From NCBI GenBank assembly GCA_031426815.1, contig JASJPG010000070.1:1-64000 (forward strand): a DNA stretch of 64,000 nt. The letters run 5' to 3'. Numbering within the stretch: position 1 is the first letter of the stretch; every line of letters starts with the position of its first letter. Below the pieces are notes generated by a model. That model was not told where the DNA came from. It searched no databases and saw nothing but the letters and a program-made list of their open reading frames with translations. The position numbers and the translations under genes are program-made. Of this stretch, positions 26,062 to 34,616 are shown in pieces. The stretch is from PFJX01 sp031426815 (lineage in GTDB: Bacteria; Pseudomonadota; Gammaproteobacteria; Burkholderiales; Thiobacillaceae).

Positions 26062-29000
26062 ATGCCGCTCACCATCCGCCCAGAACATCCGTCCCACCTC
26101 AAGCTGCGCATACTGGCACTCGCCTTGGCGTCGCTGCTGTCGCCGATCACGGCATCCGCCTGGGCAGACAGCCTCGTGAGCGAACTACCGGTCGCCGACT
26201 TCATCCCTTCCGTTGGCAGTCTGACCCTGATCAGCGTTGCCGCTCCGATCTCCTTTGGCAGTCCGATCCTTCCCGCTCCTGCTCTCTCTTCTTTTGATGG
26301 CAGCCTGAACAACCCGGCGGTGGCCGCGGCCTACCTTGGCCCGGCGACGCCGGAAAAGCTGGCCGCGGCACTGGCCGGGCTACGCCCCCCGATCGCAGAG
26401 TTGCCGCTCATCGTGTCGCCGGGGCCGTGCTGGTATTGCGGTTCATCGGGATTCGTTTCCATTGGAATCGCCCCTGGATCATTCGGCTCCTTAACGTACG
26501 TCTCGGCCGGGCCGTCTCCCAGCCTGATCACCGCCGGGAGCGATGCCGACCTGGGCGCCCCCGGCGCGCCGGTCACGCTGTCCTTCAGCCGCCTGCGCCT
26601 CAGTGGCAGCTTCGCTACCGGACGAGATTTCATCGTCGGCGACTCAGGCTACCCGGCAGACCATGTACCCAGTGACATCCAGAGCTGGGAATCGTTTGAC
26701 CTCAACGGTGCCGCCCATTTTGTTTACCAGTCACCCACATACATCAATTTACAGCTACCCACGCCGATCGAGCCGGACCCCAGCGGGCTTTTACTCATCG
26801 CTCAACCCGCCGCCATGGCGCCGAATCAGATCACCCCCGGCGGTCCCGGCTGGATCGATACCGACGGCCATGACCTGAAGATCACCGGGGTGGTCACCAG
26901 CCACCAGAAATTGTGGAAAGAAGGTGAAGGCACCCTCTGGCTGACTGGCGCCAACATCTGGCACGCCGCGCCCGAGGTCATCGCCGGCGTACTGAAGGGT
27001 GATGCGACCAGCCTGGATACCGATATCGTCAACGGCGGCTTGGTCAGCTTCGAACAACTGGCCGACGGCGTTTATGGCCATGTGATCTCCGGCGCCGGCG
27101 GCCTGGAAAAGACCGGAGCCGGCACACTCAGTCTGACTCGAAGCCAGACCTACCAGGGGCGCACCGATATCCTGCAAGGCACACTTCGCCTCAGCGGTTC
27201 GGGCCGGCTGGCGGGCGCATCCGTCAACGTGGCGGCGGACGCAACACTGGATGCCTCGACAATCGACGACAGCCTCTATCTCACCGATCTGCAAGGCGCG
27301 GGCCAGGTTCGCTTCGGCGGTCCCCAGTTATCCTTGCAGAACCTGACCGACAACAGCTTTTCCGGCCGCATCAGCGGACCCGGATGCCTGGTCGTGACCG
27401 GCAGCGCCACGCTCAGCCTGACCGGCACCAACGATTACGCGGGCGACACCCTGATCGTCGGCGGCAAGCTGGCCGTGGCCGGCGATGCCAGCCTGGGCGC
27501 CAGCAACGGCGCGGTGATTCTGTCCAACAGCGGCAGCCTGATCCTGCTGGCGGACATGAGCACCGCGCGCGTCATCCGTCTGGAAGGCTTTGGCGGTAAT
27601 CTGGACAGCAACGGCCATGATCTCAGCCTCGCCACTGGCCTGGAGGGCAATGGTTCGGTCCTGACCAAGAAAGGCGCCGGCACCCTGTTCCTGACCGCCG
27701 CCGCCAGTTTCTCCGGCAATATCAATATCGCCGAGGGCGCTCTGGCCCTGATCGGCGCGGGCGCATTGAACCCGGCCACGCACGTCGGCATCGACTATGG
27801 CGTGCTGGATCTAAGCGGCGCGGACGGCGACCGAAAGCTGCGCTCCATCACCGGCTATGACAGCGCCAAAATCCTGCTGGGCGACAACAACCTCATCCTG
27901 TCCGGCGGCTGGGGCACCTTCAACGGCGTCATCGCCGGCCAGGGCGGCCTGATCCTGGACGGCATCGGCGTGCAGACCCTTACCGGCGCCAACACTTACA
28001 CCGGCGCTACCCGCATCGTCTCAGGCACCCTGCGCGCCCGCGCGCAGAGCCTGAGCGACCGGGTGATCAACAACGGCCGCCTGGAACTGTTCGACTACGG
28101 CAAGCACGACAGCATCAGCGCCTACTCGGGCGACATCAGCGGCTCCGGCATGCTGGTCAAGACCGACGAATCGACCCTCTGGCTGCGCGGCAACAACACC
28201 TATACCGGCGGCACCCTGGTGGAAAAAGGCGTGCTGATCGGCAACCACGACAGCCTGCGCGGCGACATCGAGACCCGCGCCGGCCTGGCCTTCTACCAGG
28301 TGGCCGACGGCACTTACGCCGGCCGGGTGAGCGGCACGGGCACGTTGATGAGCTACGGCCCCGGCGCACTGACCCTGACCGGCGACAACAGCCACACCGG
28401 CGGCACCGCCTTCAGCAATACTCTGCGAATCGGCCGTGACAGCAATCTGGGCGGCCAACAGAGCGGTTTGCTCATCGCCGGCGGCACCCTGGTGGCGCTG
28501 GACAACCTCAGTCTGAATCGCCACGTCGCCCTCGGCGAAGCGGGCGCCCGCTTCGACAGCAATGGCTTCGACATCCGCCTGAATGGCCGCATCGACGGCC
28601 CCGGCGGCGTCACCAAACTGGGCGACGGCGTGCTGGTCCTCGCCGGAGAGCACGGCTACACCGGCGCGACGCGAATAGAACAGGGCGGCATGGTGGCCAA
28701 CGGCAGCTTCGCCGGCGATGTCGAAGTGCTGGACGGCGCCTGGTTCGAGGCCAAAGGCCGGATCGGCGGCGACCTGAACATCGCGGCGGGCGCCTTGTTC
28801 AGCGCCGGCAACTCGCCCGGCGTGCTGGAAGTGGCCGGCGACTTCATCGCTCCGGGCGAAATCCTGGTGGAGATCGCCGCGGCGGACAACCACGACTTCA
28901 TCCAGGTCGGCGGCATCGCCGACCTGACCGGCGCCACCCTGCATTTCGTGCTGCTCGACAGCGCCCTGCCCGGCAACCTCGACGGCCTGAGCTTTCTCAG

Positions 29001-29211
29001 CGCAGCAGGCGGCATCATCGGGCTGGACAGTGTCGGCTACGAATTCGGCAGTGGCCTGGCCGGTTACCGGGTCGCCCGGAACGGCGACGGACTGTTCCTG
29101 GCTCCGGTGCCGGAACCCGAAAGCTGGGCCATGCTGCTGGCCGGTCTGGGACTGGTGGGGTTCATGGCGCGGCGGCGAACCAAAGACAATCAGAGGTTGG
29201 CCCGGCGGTAA
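26062..29211 (+). CDS. Autotransporter-strand-repeat surface protein with PEP-CTERM tail
   Basis: A 1049-residue exported protein. The long signal region ends near ASAWADS. From about residue 270 on there are many passenger-type beta-strand repeats, such as KTGAGTLSLTRSQTYQGRTD, LTGANTYTGATRIVSGTLRA, GNNTYTGGTLVEKGVL and LAGEHGYTGATRIEQGGMVA. They predict a long right-handed beta-helix. There is no C-terminal autotransporter barrel. Instead the protein ends in VPEPESWAMLLAGLGLVGFM + ARRRTKDNQRLARR, so it should be exosortase-sorted. A structural or matrix role is likely. It follows the small PEP-CTERM gene by 48 bp, with CAGGGA in front of the ATG. Confidence 0.87.
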   Translation: MPLTIRPEHPSHLKLRILALALASLLSPITASAWADSLVSELPVADFIPSVGSLTLISVAAPISFGSPILPAPALSSFDGSLNNPAVAAAYLGPATPEKLAAALAGLRPPIAELPLIVSPGPCWYCGSSGFVSIGIAPGSFGSLTYVSAGPSPSLITAGSDADLGAPGAPVTLSFSRLRLSGSFATGRDFIVGDSGYPADHVPSDIQSWESFDLNGAAHFVYQSPTYINLQLPTPIEPDPSGLLLIAQPAAMAPNQITPGGPGWIDTDGHDLKITGVVTSHQKLWKEGEGTLWLTGANIWHAAPEVIAGVLKGDATSLDTDIVNGGLVSFEQLADGVYGHVISGAGGLEKTGAGTLSLTRSQTYQGRTDILQGTLRLSGSGRLAGASVNVAADATLDASTIDDSLYLTDLQGAGQVRFGGPQLSLQNLTDNSFSGRISGPGCLVVTGSATLSLTGTNDYAGDTLIVGGKLAVAGDASLGASNGAVILSNSGSLILLADMSTARVIRLEGFGGNLDSNGHDLSLATGLEGNGSVLTKKGAGTLFLTAAASFSGNINIAEGALALIGAGALNPATHVGIDYGVLDLSGADGDRKLRSITGYDSAKILLGDNNLILSGGWGTFNGVIAGQGGLILDGIGVQTLTGANTYTGATRIVSGTLRARAQSLSDRVINNGRLELFDYGKHDSISAYSGDISGSGMLVKTDESTLWLRGNNTYTGGTLVEKGVLIGNHDSLRGDIETRAGLAFYQVADGTYAGRVSGTGTLMSYGPGALTLTGDNSHTGGTAFSNTLRIGRDSNLGGQQSGLLIAGGTLVALDNLSLNRHVALGEAGARFDSNGFDIRLNGRIDGPGGVTKLGDGVLVLAGEHGYTGATRIEQGGMVANGSFAGDVEVLDGAWFEAKGRIGGDLNIAAGALFSAGNSPGVLEVAGDFIAPGEILVEIAAADNHDFIQVGGIADLTGATLHFVLLDSALPGNLDGLSFLSAAGGIIGLDSVGYEFGSGLAGYRVARNGDGLFLAPVPEPESWAMLLAGLGLVGFMARRRTKDNQRLARR

Positions 29212-29276
29212 GGGATTTCCGCCCAACGGGTTCTAAACTCACTCGCCGGCGACCATTTTCACCCCAGGCGACACCC

Positions 29277-29918
29277 TCAAATCGCTTCCCGTTCCTCGCC
29301 GAGCAGCGCTCTTTTCAGATCCGCCTGGGTCGGCTCGTCGCCGAGCCAGATCTTGAGGATGGCGCGATTGAACGCGGCGCCTGCAACCGTGCCGAGGAGG
29401 CGCTGATTCAACCAGACGCGGGTGCCGACATTGGGCAGGTAATCGAGTTGCACGACGCTGCCCTTGGCGATCGTGCCCATGGCGCGCAGCAGGCGCAGGA
29501 AATGTTCGAGCTGGACCTGGATGGCCGCCAGTTCGGTCGGCGTGTTGTTCGCTTCCAGGCCGTTCATCAGGAACTCCAGGTCGCGCTCGGCGGAAAATTC
29601 GCGCAGCAGGCTGATCCGTACCCGCCGCGGCAAATCATGCCTGAGCACGGCGTTGGCGTCGGTCATGCGCTGCGGCAGATACAACGCCATCACGTAGACA
29701 TCGAGAAACAGGAAATTGCGCAGACCGGCGCCGTTGAGCACCAGGTCGACGCCATCCAGGCGCGTATGCGGTTCCGGCTTCGCCACCAGGCGCTGTTCGG
29801 CCCAGGCCTGCTCCGCTGCGAGCGCAATGACCAGGCACAAACCGGCGGCCCAGGCGGAACGCGCTGTTCTGGCCAGAAGCTTCTTGCCGCTATTCGATGC
29901 GCTGGTGGTGCCCGCCAT
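29277..29918 (-). CDS. Chalcone-isomerase-like exported protein
   Basis: A 213-residue protein with an N-terminal hydrophobic stretch (AAGLCLVIALAAEQAWA) followed by a chalcone-isomerase-like domain: RLDGVDLVLNGAGLRNFLFLDVYVMALYLP, RRVRISLLREFSAERDLEFLMNGLEAN, GSVVQLDYLPNVGTRVWLN and FNRAILKIWLGDEP (separate blocks). Bacterial members are generally of unknown function and lack flavonoid chemistry. The start is taken as the ATG at 29918 because it overlaps the stop (TGATG) of a small acidic gene with a strong ribosome-binding site. That makes translational coupling likely and explains the lack of its own Shine-Dalgarno sequence. Confidence 0.82.
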   Translation of the reverse strand: MAGTTSASNSGKKLLARTARSAWAAGLCLVIALAAEQAWAEQRLVAKPEPHTRLDGVDLVLNGAGLRNFLFLDVYVMALYLPQRMTDANAVLRHDLPRRVRISLLREFSAERDLEFLMNGLEANNTPTELAAIQVQLEHFLRLLRAMGTIAKGSVVQLDYLPNVGTRVWLNQRLLGTVAGAAFNRAILKIWLGDEPTQADLKRALLGEEREAI

Positions 29919-30073
29919 CAAAAGGCGAAGCTCATCCAATCGCCCAGACAGGGGTCGGATGCGCACTCGCTATAGCCGAAAAAATCGTCTTCGCCCTCGT
30001 CGGGGATAAAAGCATCCGACGATTCGTCGTCTTCGATCGGTTCGCGTAATTCGGTTTCCCACTTGATGGACAT
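29918..30073 (-). CDS. Small acidic protein, 51 residues, coupled to the chalcone-isomerase-like gene
   Basis: The minus-strand ATG at 30073 has a near-perfect ribosome-binding site (GAAAGGAGAAAATC). It opens a 51-codon frame beginning MSIKWETELREPIEDDESSD and ending SDPCLGDWMSFAF. The protein is strongly acidic (many Asp/Glu in residues 6-31), has two cysteines five residues apart, and has no signal peptide or membrane segment. Its TGA overlaps the next ATG as TGATG. The overlap and ribosome-binding site argue that it is real. I do not recognise the family. Confidence 0.75.
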   Translation of the reverse strand: MSIKWETELREPIEDDESSDAFIPDEGEDDFFGYSECASDPCLGDWMSFAF

Positions 30074-30320
30074 GATTTTCTCCTTTCGTCGAGCAGGCGC
30101 CCATCATCCCCAATCCGTGTGAAATCCCGATGACAAGCTGAAGTCGATCTCAAGCGACGCAATAAGCCGAACGGCTCATTTCGCGGAGCCTCGGGCTACC
30201 TTCATTTGTCATCGACAAGCCGGAAGATTCTGTCCAACGCAGGCAGACGGCAGACTCTTTTTTGTCATGTCTGGCTGCCAGCATTCACGCCACAGAATTT
30301 CAAAACCAACGGAGTTCCGC

Positions 30321-32633
30321 ATGTCCTTCACCCGCACGCCCCTTGCGCTCGCTTTCGCCTCTTTGTTCATGTTGGCCGGTGCGGCCCAGGCGGAAGGACT
30401 CACCGTCTTGCACATCGGCGACCAGGAATCCTGGCTGCTCTCCGCGCAGGGCAACTTGCGCGACAACGCCGGACAGGCGATCTCCTTCTACGGCGGCGTC
30501 GACCGTCTGGCCAGCGTCATCGCCAACGCGAAAACCGCCGCCATCGGTGCCGGCAAGACGGTCATCACGCTGAACGCGGGCGATTCCTTTCTGCCGGGTC
30601 CGCGCCTGACCGCCAGCTTCGCCAACCTCGCCGGCGCGCATCCCGACGGCGGCCAGGATTTCTACGATGCAATCGCCTCACGCCAGATCGGCTTCGATGC
30701 CACCACCTTCGGCAATCACGAATTCGACCTGGACAACACCGGCCCCATCGCCGCCCGTTTCGCCGAGGTCTCCGGCAGCACTTACCTGTCGGTCAACCTG
30801 AACTTCGGCGCGACCGCCGAACTGGCCACGCTCGAAACCACCGGCAAGGTCGCCCGTTCCAAGATCGTCACCACCCGCGGCGGCAAGAAGATCGGCATCG
30901 TCGGCGCGACCACGCCGCTGCTGCCGTTCATCTCCTCGCCGCCGGCCGGCATCATGAAAAACTGGAGCGCGACCAACTCCGACCAGCAGAACCTGCAGGA
31001 CATGTTGCCGCTGGTTCAGGCCGAAATCGACGACCTGCGCAACAACCGCGGCGTCACCACGGTGATCGTGATGAGCCATCTGCAGAACGCCAACAACGAA
31101 CGCAATGTGCTGGTGCCGGCGCTCACCGGTGTCGATCTGGTGATTTCCGGTGGCGGCCACGAACTGATGAGCGATCCCGACGACTTGCTGATCAACGGCG
31201 GCGTCGCGCCCACCTACACCACGCATCCGGTCTATGCCACCGACGCCGCCGGCAAACAGGTTCCGGTCGTCACCGGCCACTTCGGCAACCGCTATGTCGG
31301 CGAGGTCAATCTGACCATCGACGACACCACCGGCGCCGTAACCAGCCTCGACGGCACCCGCATGATCCGGGTCAGCGGCGCCGCCGCCGATGCGGACAAA
31401 GTCAGCGGCGACAGCACGCTAAACGCCAGCGTGATCGTGCCGATATCGGCCTACATCAATGCGCTGAATGTGCAGATCATCGGCACCACTGCCACCAAGC
31501 TCAACGGCCCCACCCACGTCGCCTGCAGCCCGGCCCCGTGCCAGTACAGCGAAGGCGTCCGCAATGCGGAAACCGGCCTTGGCAATCTGGTCGCCGACGC
31601 CATGCGACTGGCCGGCCATGCCGACGTTGCCATTCAGAACGGCGGCGGCATCCGCACCAACATCGCCGTTGCCGGCAATGTGTCGGTCGGCGATACCTTC
31701 AACGTCCTGCCGTTCACCAACCTGGTCAAGCGCGCGCCGGTCATGAACGCCACGCAGTTGAAGGATCTGATGGAGCATTCGGTGGCCGCATCGACCCCGA
31801 CCGGCTCGGCGCAAGGCCGTTTCGCACAGATTGCCGGCATGAAAGTGGTGTACGACACCACGCGTAGCGCACGCACCGGCCTGGGCAACGGCGACCGCAT
31901 CCGCAGCATCGTGCTGGATGACGGCAGCGTGCTGGTCAACGACGGTCTGATCGCGGACCCGGTACGCACCTTCTCGTTTGCCACCATCGACTTCACCGCC
32001 AACGGCGGCGACGGTTACCCCTTCGCGGCCAACGGCGTGGTGTTCGAGAACGACCCGTTCACCATCACTTACCAGCAAGCGCTGGCCGATCTGATCGGCA
32101 CGCCGAAGGCGCATGGCGGCCTGCAGCGTTTGAATTCCGCCGACGGCGACGAAATCACGCTGAACCTGTACGGCGAAGAAAACGCCTTCGACCTGCACGG
32201 CCGTCTGGTCGACGCCGCTGTCGGCGTGGCCGTAGCCGGCCAGACTCTGACCGGCACCGCCGGCCGCAACATCATCGTCGGCACGGCGGGCGACGACACG
32301 ATCAGCGGCGGCATCGGCGCGGACACCCTCAGCGGCGGCGCCGGCGGCGATCTGTTCGTCTACACCAGCCTGCGCGATGCCGGCGACGTCATCACCGACT
32401 TCACGCCTTACGCCGACCGCATCCAGATCAAAGCCCTGCTGGCCAGCCTGGGCTGCGGCGTCGGCTGCAATCCGGTGGCCGACGGCTATGTCCGCGTGAT
32501 CGATGTCATCGGCGGCATCAGCCTGCAGATCGACGCCAACGGCAACACCGGCGGCGCCGCGTATCGCCCCCTGGCGATGCTGAAAGGATTGACCGCAGCG
32601 CAATTCGCCCCGGCGCGCGATCTAAACATGTAA
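30321..32633 (+). CDS. 5'-nucleotidase/metallophosphatase with RTX C-terminus
   Basis: A 770-residue exported enzyme. Signal peptide MSFTRTPLALAFASLFMLAG to about AQA. The N-terminal metallophosphatase domain (about 22-350) has LHIGDQESWLL, LNAGDSFLPG, FGNHEFDLDN, VIVMSHLQN and SGGGHELM. The C-terminal 5'-nucleotidase domain (about 390-600) has TGLGNLVADAMR, QNGGGIRTNI and FTANGGDGYPF. RTX repeats follow (GTAGDDTISGGIGADTLSGG, DLFVYTSLRD), closely matching the nuclease tail at 12114. The first metal motif is D-Q-E rather than the classical D-x-H, as in the D-x-E-S-x-L branch of the family. It likely removes phosphate from extracellular nucleotides. Half PHO sites (TTGTCAT) lie at 30206 and 30262. 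Confidence 0.9.
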   Translation: MSFTRTPLALAFASLFMLAGAAQAEGLTVLHIGDQESWLLSAQGNLRDNAGQAISFYGGVDRLASVIANAKTAAIGAGKTVITLNAGDSFLPGPRLTASFANLAGAHPDGGQDFYDAIASRQIGFDATTFGNHEFDLDNTGPIAARFAEVSGSTYLSVNLNFGATAELATLETTGKVARSKIVTTRGGKKIGIVGATTPLLPFISSPPAGIMKNWSATNSDQQNLQDMLPLVQAEIDDLRNNRGVTTVIVMSHLQNANNERNVLVPALTGVDLVISGGGHELMSDPDDLLINGGVAPTYTTHPVYATDAAGKQVPVVTGHFGNRYVGEVNLTIDDTTGAVTSLDGTRMIRVSGAAADADKVSGDSTLNASVIVPISAYINALNVQIIGTTATKLNGPTHVACSPAPCQYSEGVRNAETGLGNLVADAMRLAGHADVAIQNGGGIRTNIAVAGNVSVGDTFNVLPFTNLVKRAPVMNATQLKDLMEHSVAASTPTGSAQGRFAQIAGMKVVYDTTRSARTGLGNGDRIRSIVLDDGSVLVNDGLIADPVRTFSFATIDFTANGGDGYPFAANGVVFENDPFTITYQQALADLIGTPKAHGGLQRLNSADGDEITLNLYGEENAFDLHGRLVDAAVGVAVAGQTLTGTAGRNIIVGTAGDDTISGGIGADTLSGGAGGDLFVYTSLRDAGDVITDFTPYADRIQIKALLASLGCGVGCNPVADGYVRVIDVIGGISLQIDANGNTGGAAYRPLAMLKGLTAAQFAPARDLNM

Positions 32634-32682
32634 GCAGCCGGCGCCGCATCGGACAAATTTCTCAATGCAAAGGAAACCCATC

Positions 32683-33216
32683 ATGACGATCAAAAAATCA
32701 CTGCTCGCCGCTTGCCTCGGCCTGCTCTTCGCCGGGCTGTCTCCGGTCCAGGCCGCCATGCAGAGCTACACTTTCAGCGGCACGCTGGATTCCGGCTTTT
32801 ACGTGGACGAAACCTACTCCGGCAGCTTCAGCTTCGACGATGCCGGCCTGACCGGAAGCGGCGCCGAATGGCTCAACGTCAGCAGTTTGTCGCTGAACTT
32901 GCTGGGCAACACCTACACGCAAGCCGATGCGGATACGGCGGTGGAAGTCGGCTACAACGATGGCGCCTTTCTTGGCTTGTCCTATTCCGTATCCAGCGGC
33001 GAACCGCAGTTCAGCTTCGTGCCCGGCAGCGTCGACAGCAGCGATGCATTCATCGCCTACGACACGGCAATGGGCTTATCGGGCGCCGGCACGGCGATCT
33101 ACGCCCCGGTACCCGAACCCGAATCCTGGGCCATGCTGATGCTGGGTCTGGGCCTGGTCAGCCTGCGCCTGCGCAGCAAAAGCAAATCCCTCTCCCGCAA
33201 CCCGATCGAAGGCTGA
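32683..33216 (+). CDS. PEP-CTERM protein, function unknown
   Basis: A 177-residue exported protein. The start is the ATG of MTIKKSLLAACLGLLFAGLS, after AAAGGAAA. An ATG six codons earlier overlaps that ribosome-binding site and is less likely. The mature part (SYTFSGTLDSGFYVDETYSGSFSFDDAGLTG) resembles short beta-sandwich PEP-CTERM proteins. The tail VPEPESWAMLMLGLGLVSLR lacks the normal triple-Arg end, having RSKSKSLSRNPIEG instead. It is 49 bp after the nucleotidase and shares its transcript, closed by the 33276 terminator. Function unknown. Confidence 0.8.
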   Translation: MTIKKSLLAACLGLLFAGLSPVQAAMQSYTFSGTLDSGFYVDETYSGSFSFDDAGLTGSGAEWLNVSSLSLNLLGNTYTQADADTAVEVGYNDGAFLGLSYSVSSGEPQFSFVPGSVDSSDAFIAYDTAMGLSGAGTAIYAPVPEPESWAMLMLGLGLVSLRLRSKSKSLSRNPIEG

Positions 33217-33275
33217 TCGAGTTCATGGGGTAACAGCCTCTAGAAAAAAGCAAATAGCAGTCTCCTATCTTTGAC

Positions 33276-33299
33276 AACGGCCTTCGGGCCGTTTTTTTC
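33276..33299 (+). terminator. Rho-independent terminator
   Basis: AACGGCC-TTCG-GGCCGTTTTTTT: a 7-bp stem with a stable UUCG-type loop and seven T, 60 bp after the PEP-CTERM gene. It marks the end of the nucleotidase unit. Confidence 0.93.
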
Positions 33300-33345
33300 G
33301 CCGGCTAGGCGTGCGAATTCATTCGCGCAACCCATAGAAATATCC

Positions 33346-33396
33346 CCGTCATCCGCACGCATTAATCTTGCAATCGCCCACTCACCAATCCGTCAT
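33346..33396 (+). promoter_or_regulatory. Degenerate 11-bp-phased PHO-like 7-mers before btaA
   Basis: CCGTCAT (33346), ACGCATT (33357), TTGCAAT (33368), CACTCAC (33379) and CCGTCAT (33390) fall on an exact 11-bp register. The first and last match CTGTCAT at 6 of 7, and the middle ones are poor. The last nearly reaches the start codon, which is unusual. Treat as a weak candidate. Confidence 0.3.
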
Positions 33397-33398
33397 TC

Positions 33399-34616
33399 AT
33401 GAACGAACCGCACCTGCATACCCCTACCACGTTGACCCTCCGCGACCGGCTCGATCAGAACGTGTTCAACGCGCTGTATGCCCGCTCGCTGGTCTACAAC
33501 ACCTGCTGGGAGGATCCGGCGGTGGACCGGCAAGCGCTGAACCTGGGGCCGGACGACAGCGTGATGGTCATTTCCAGCGCCGGCTGCAACGCGCTCGATT
33601 ACGCGCTGGACGCGCCCGCGCGGATTCACGCGGTGGATGCCAACCCGCGCCAGAACGCCTTGCTGGAGCTGAAGATCGCCGCGATCCGACGGCTCGACTA
33701 CGAGGATTTCTTCGCGATCTTCGGCACCGGCTATCACCCGCGTTTCGCCGAGTTGTACCGCTCCAGCCTGCGCGGCGAGCTGTCCGAATTTGCCCGCGCC
33801 TGGTGGGACAAGCATGGCGTCTGGTTCACCAGCCCGCTCGGCAGCTTCTATTACCATGGCCTCGCCGGCCTGGTGGCACGCGGCTTCCGGGCGTATTTCC
33901 GGATGCGGCCGAAACTTGCCGGCGACGTGCAGGATCTGTTCGCGGCCAACGATCTGGTCAGCCAGCGCCGGATTTACGACGAACGCATCGCGCCGACGAT
34001 GTGGACGCCGGCGATGAAGTGGGTGCTCGGCCGCCAGCTCACCATGAGCCTGCTCGGCGTGCCGCATCCGCAACGGCGTCTGGTCCAGGCGCAACATCCG
34101 GATGGCGTCGCCGGCTTCGTTCGCGAGGCCATCGAGTACGTCTTCCGGCAACTGTCGGTAGTCGACAACTACTTCTGGCGGGTCTACGTGAACGGCCGCT
34201 ACACGCCGGCGTGCTGCCCGGAATATCTGAAACCGGACAACTTCCATGCGCTGAAAGACGGCCTGGTCGACCGCATCCGCACGCATACCTGCACGGTCAC
34301 CGAATTCCTGCACGACACCAACAAGCCGATTTCCCGCTTCGTCCTGCTCGACCACATGGACTGGATGAGCAGCTACCACCCGGCGGCGCTGGTCGAGGAA
34401 TGGAACGCCATCCTCGGCCGTGCCCGCAGCGGCGCGCGCATTCTGCTGCGTAGCGCGCATGCCGATCCGGCCTTCCTGAACTGGGTCCGGGTCGGGCATC
34501 AACGCGAGCGGCTCGACCAGGCGCTGAATTTCGACCATGCGCTGGCGACGCGATTGCATGCCGACGACCGCGTGCATACCTACGCCGGTTTCAAGATCGC
34601 CAATGTCCCCGGCTGA
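33399..34616 (+). CDS. btaA: BtaA: SAM:diacylglycerol 3-amino-3-carboxypropyltransferase
   Basis: A 405-residue DUF3419/BtaA protein. It moves the 3-amino-3-carboxypropyl group of S-adenosylmethionine onto diacylglycerol, the first step to the phosphorus-free betaine lipid DGTS. Seen: LVYNTCWEDPAVDRQAL, MVISSAGCNALDYAL (SAM-binding loop), IHAVDANPRQNALLELK, YVNGRYTPACCPEYLK, FVLLDHMDWMS and ILLRSAH. Length and motif order match the family. It overlaps btaB by 14 bp. It lies directly after the phosphate-scavenging genes, and DGTS replaces phospholipids in phosphate-starved bacteria, so context and function agree. Confidence 0.92.
   Translation: MNEPHLHTPTTLTLRDRLDQNVFNALYARSLVYNTCWEDPAVDRQALNLGPDDSVMVISSAGCNALDYALDAPARIHAVDANPRQNALLELKIAAIRRLDYEDFFAIFGTGYHPRFAELYRSSLRGELSEFARAWWDKHGVWFTSPLGSFYYHGLAGLVARGFRAYFRMRPKLAGDVQDLFAANDLVSQRRIYDERIAPTMWTPAMKWVLGRQLTMSLLGVPHPQRRLVQAQHPDGVAGFVREAIEYVFRQLSVVDNYFWRVYVNGRYTPACCPEYLKPDNFHALKDGLVDRIRTHTCTVTEFLHDTNKPISRFVLLDHMDWMSSYHPAALVEEWNAILGRARSGARILLRSAHADPAFLNWVRVGHQRERLDQALNFDHALATRLHADDRVHTYAGFKIANVPG

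Noticed and set aside
30206..30279. PHO box before the nucleotidase
   Set aside because: Two single TTGTCAT half-sites (30206 and 30262) without properly spaced partners; kept only as a remark.
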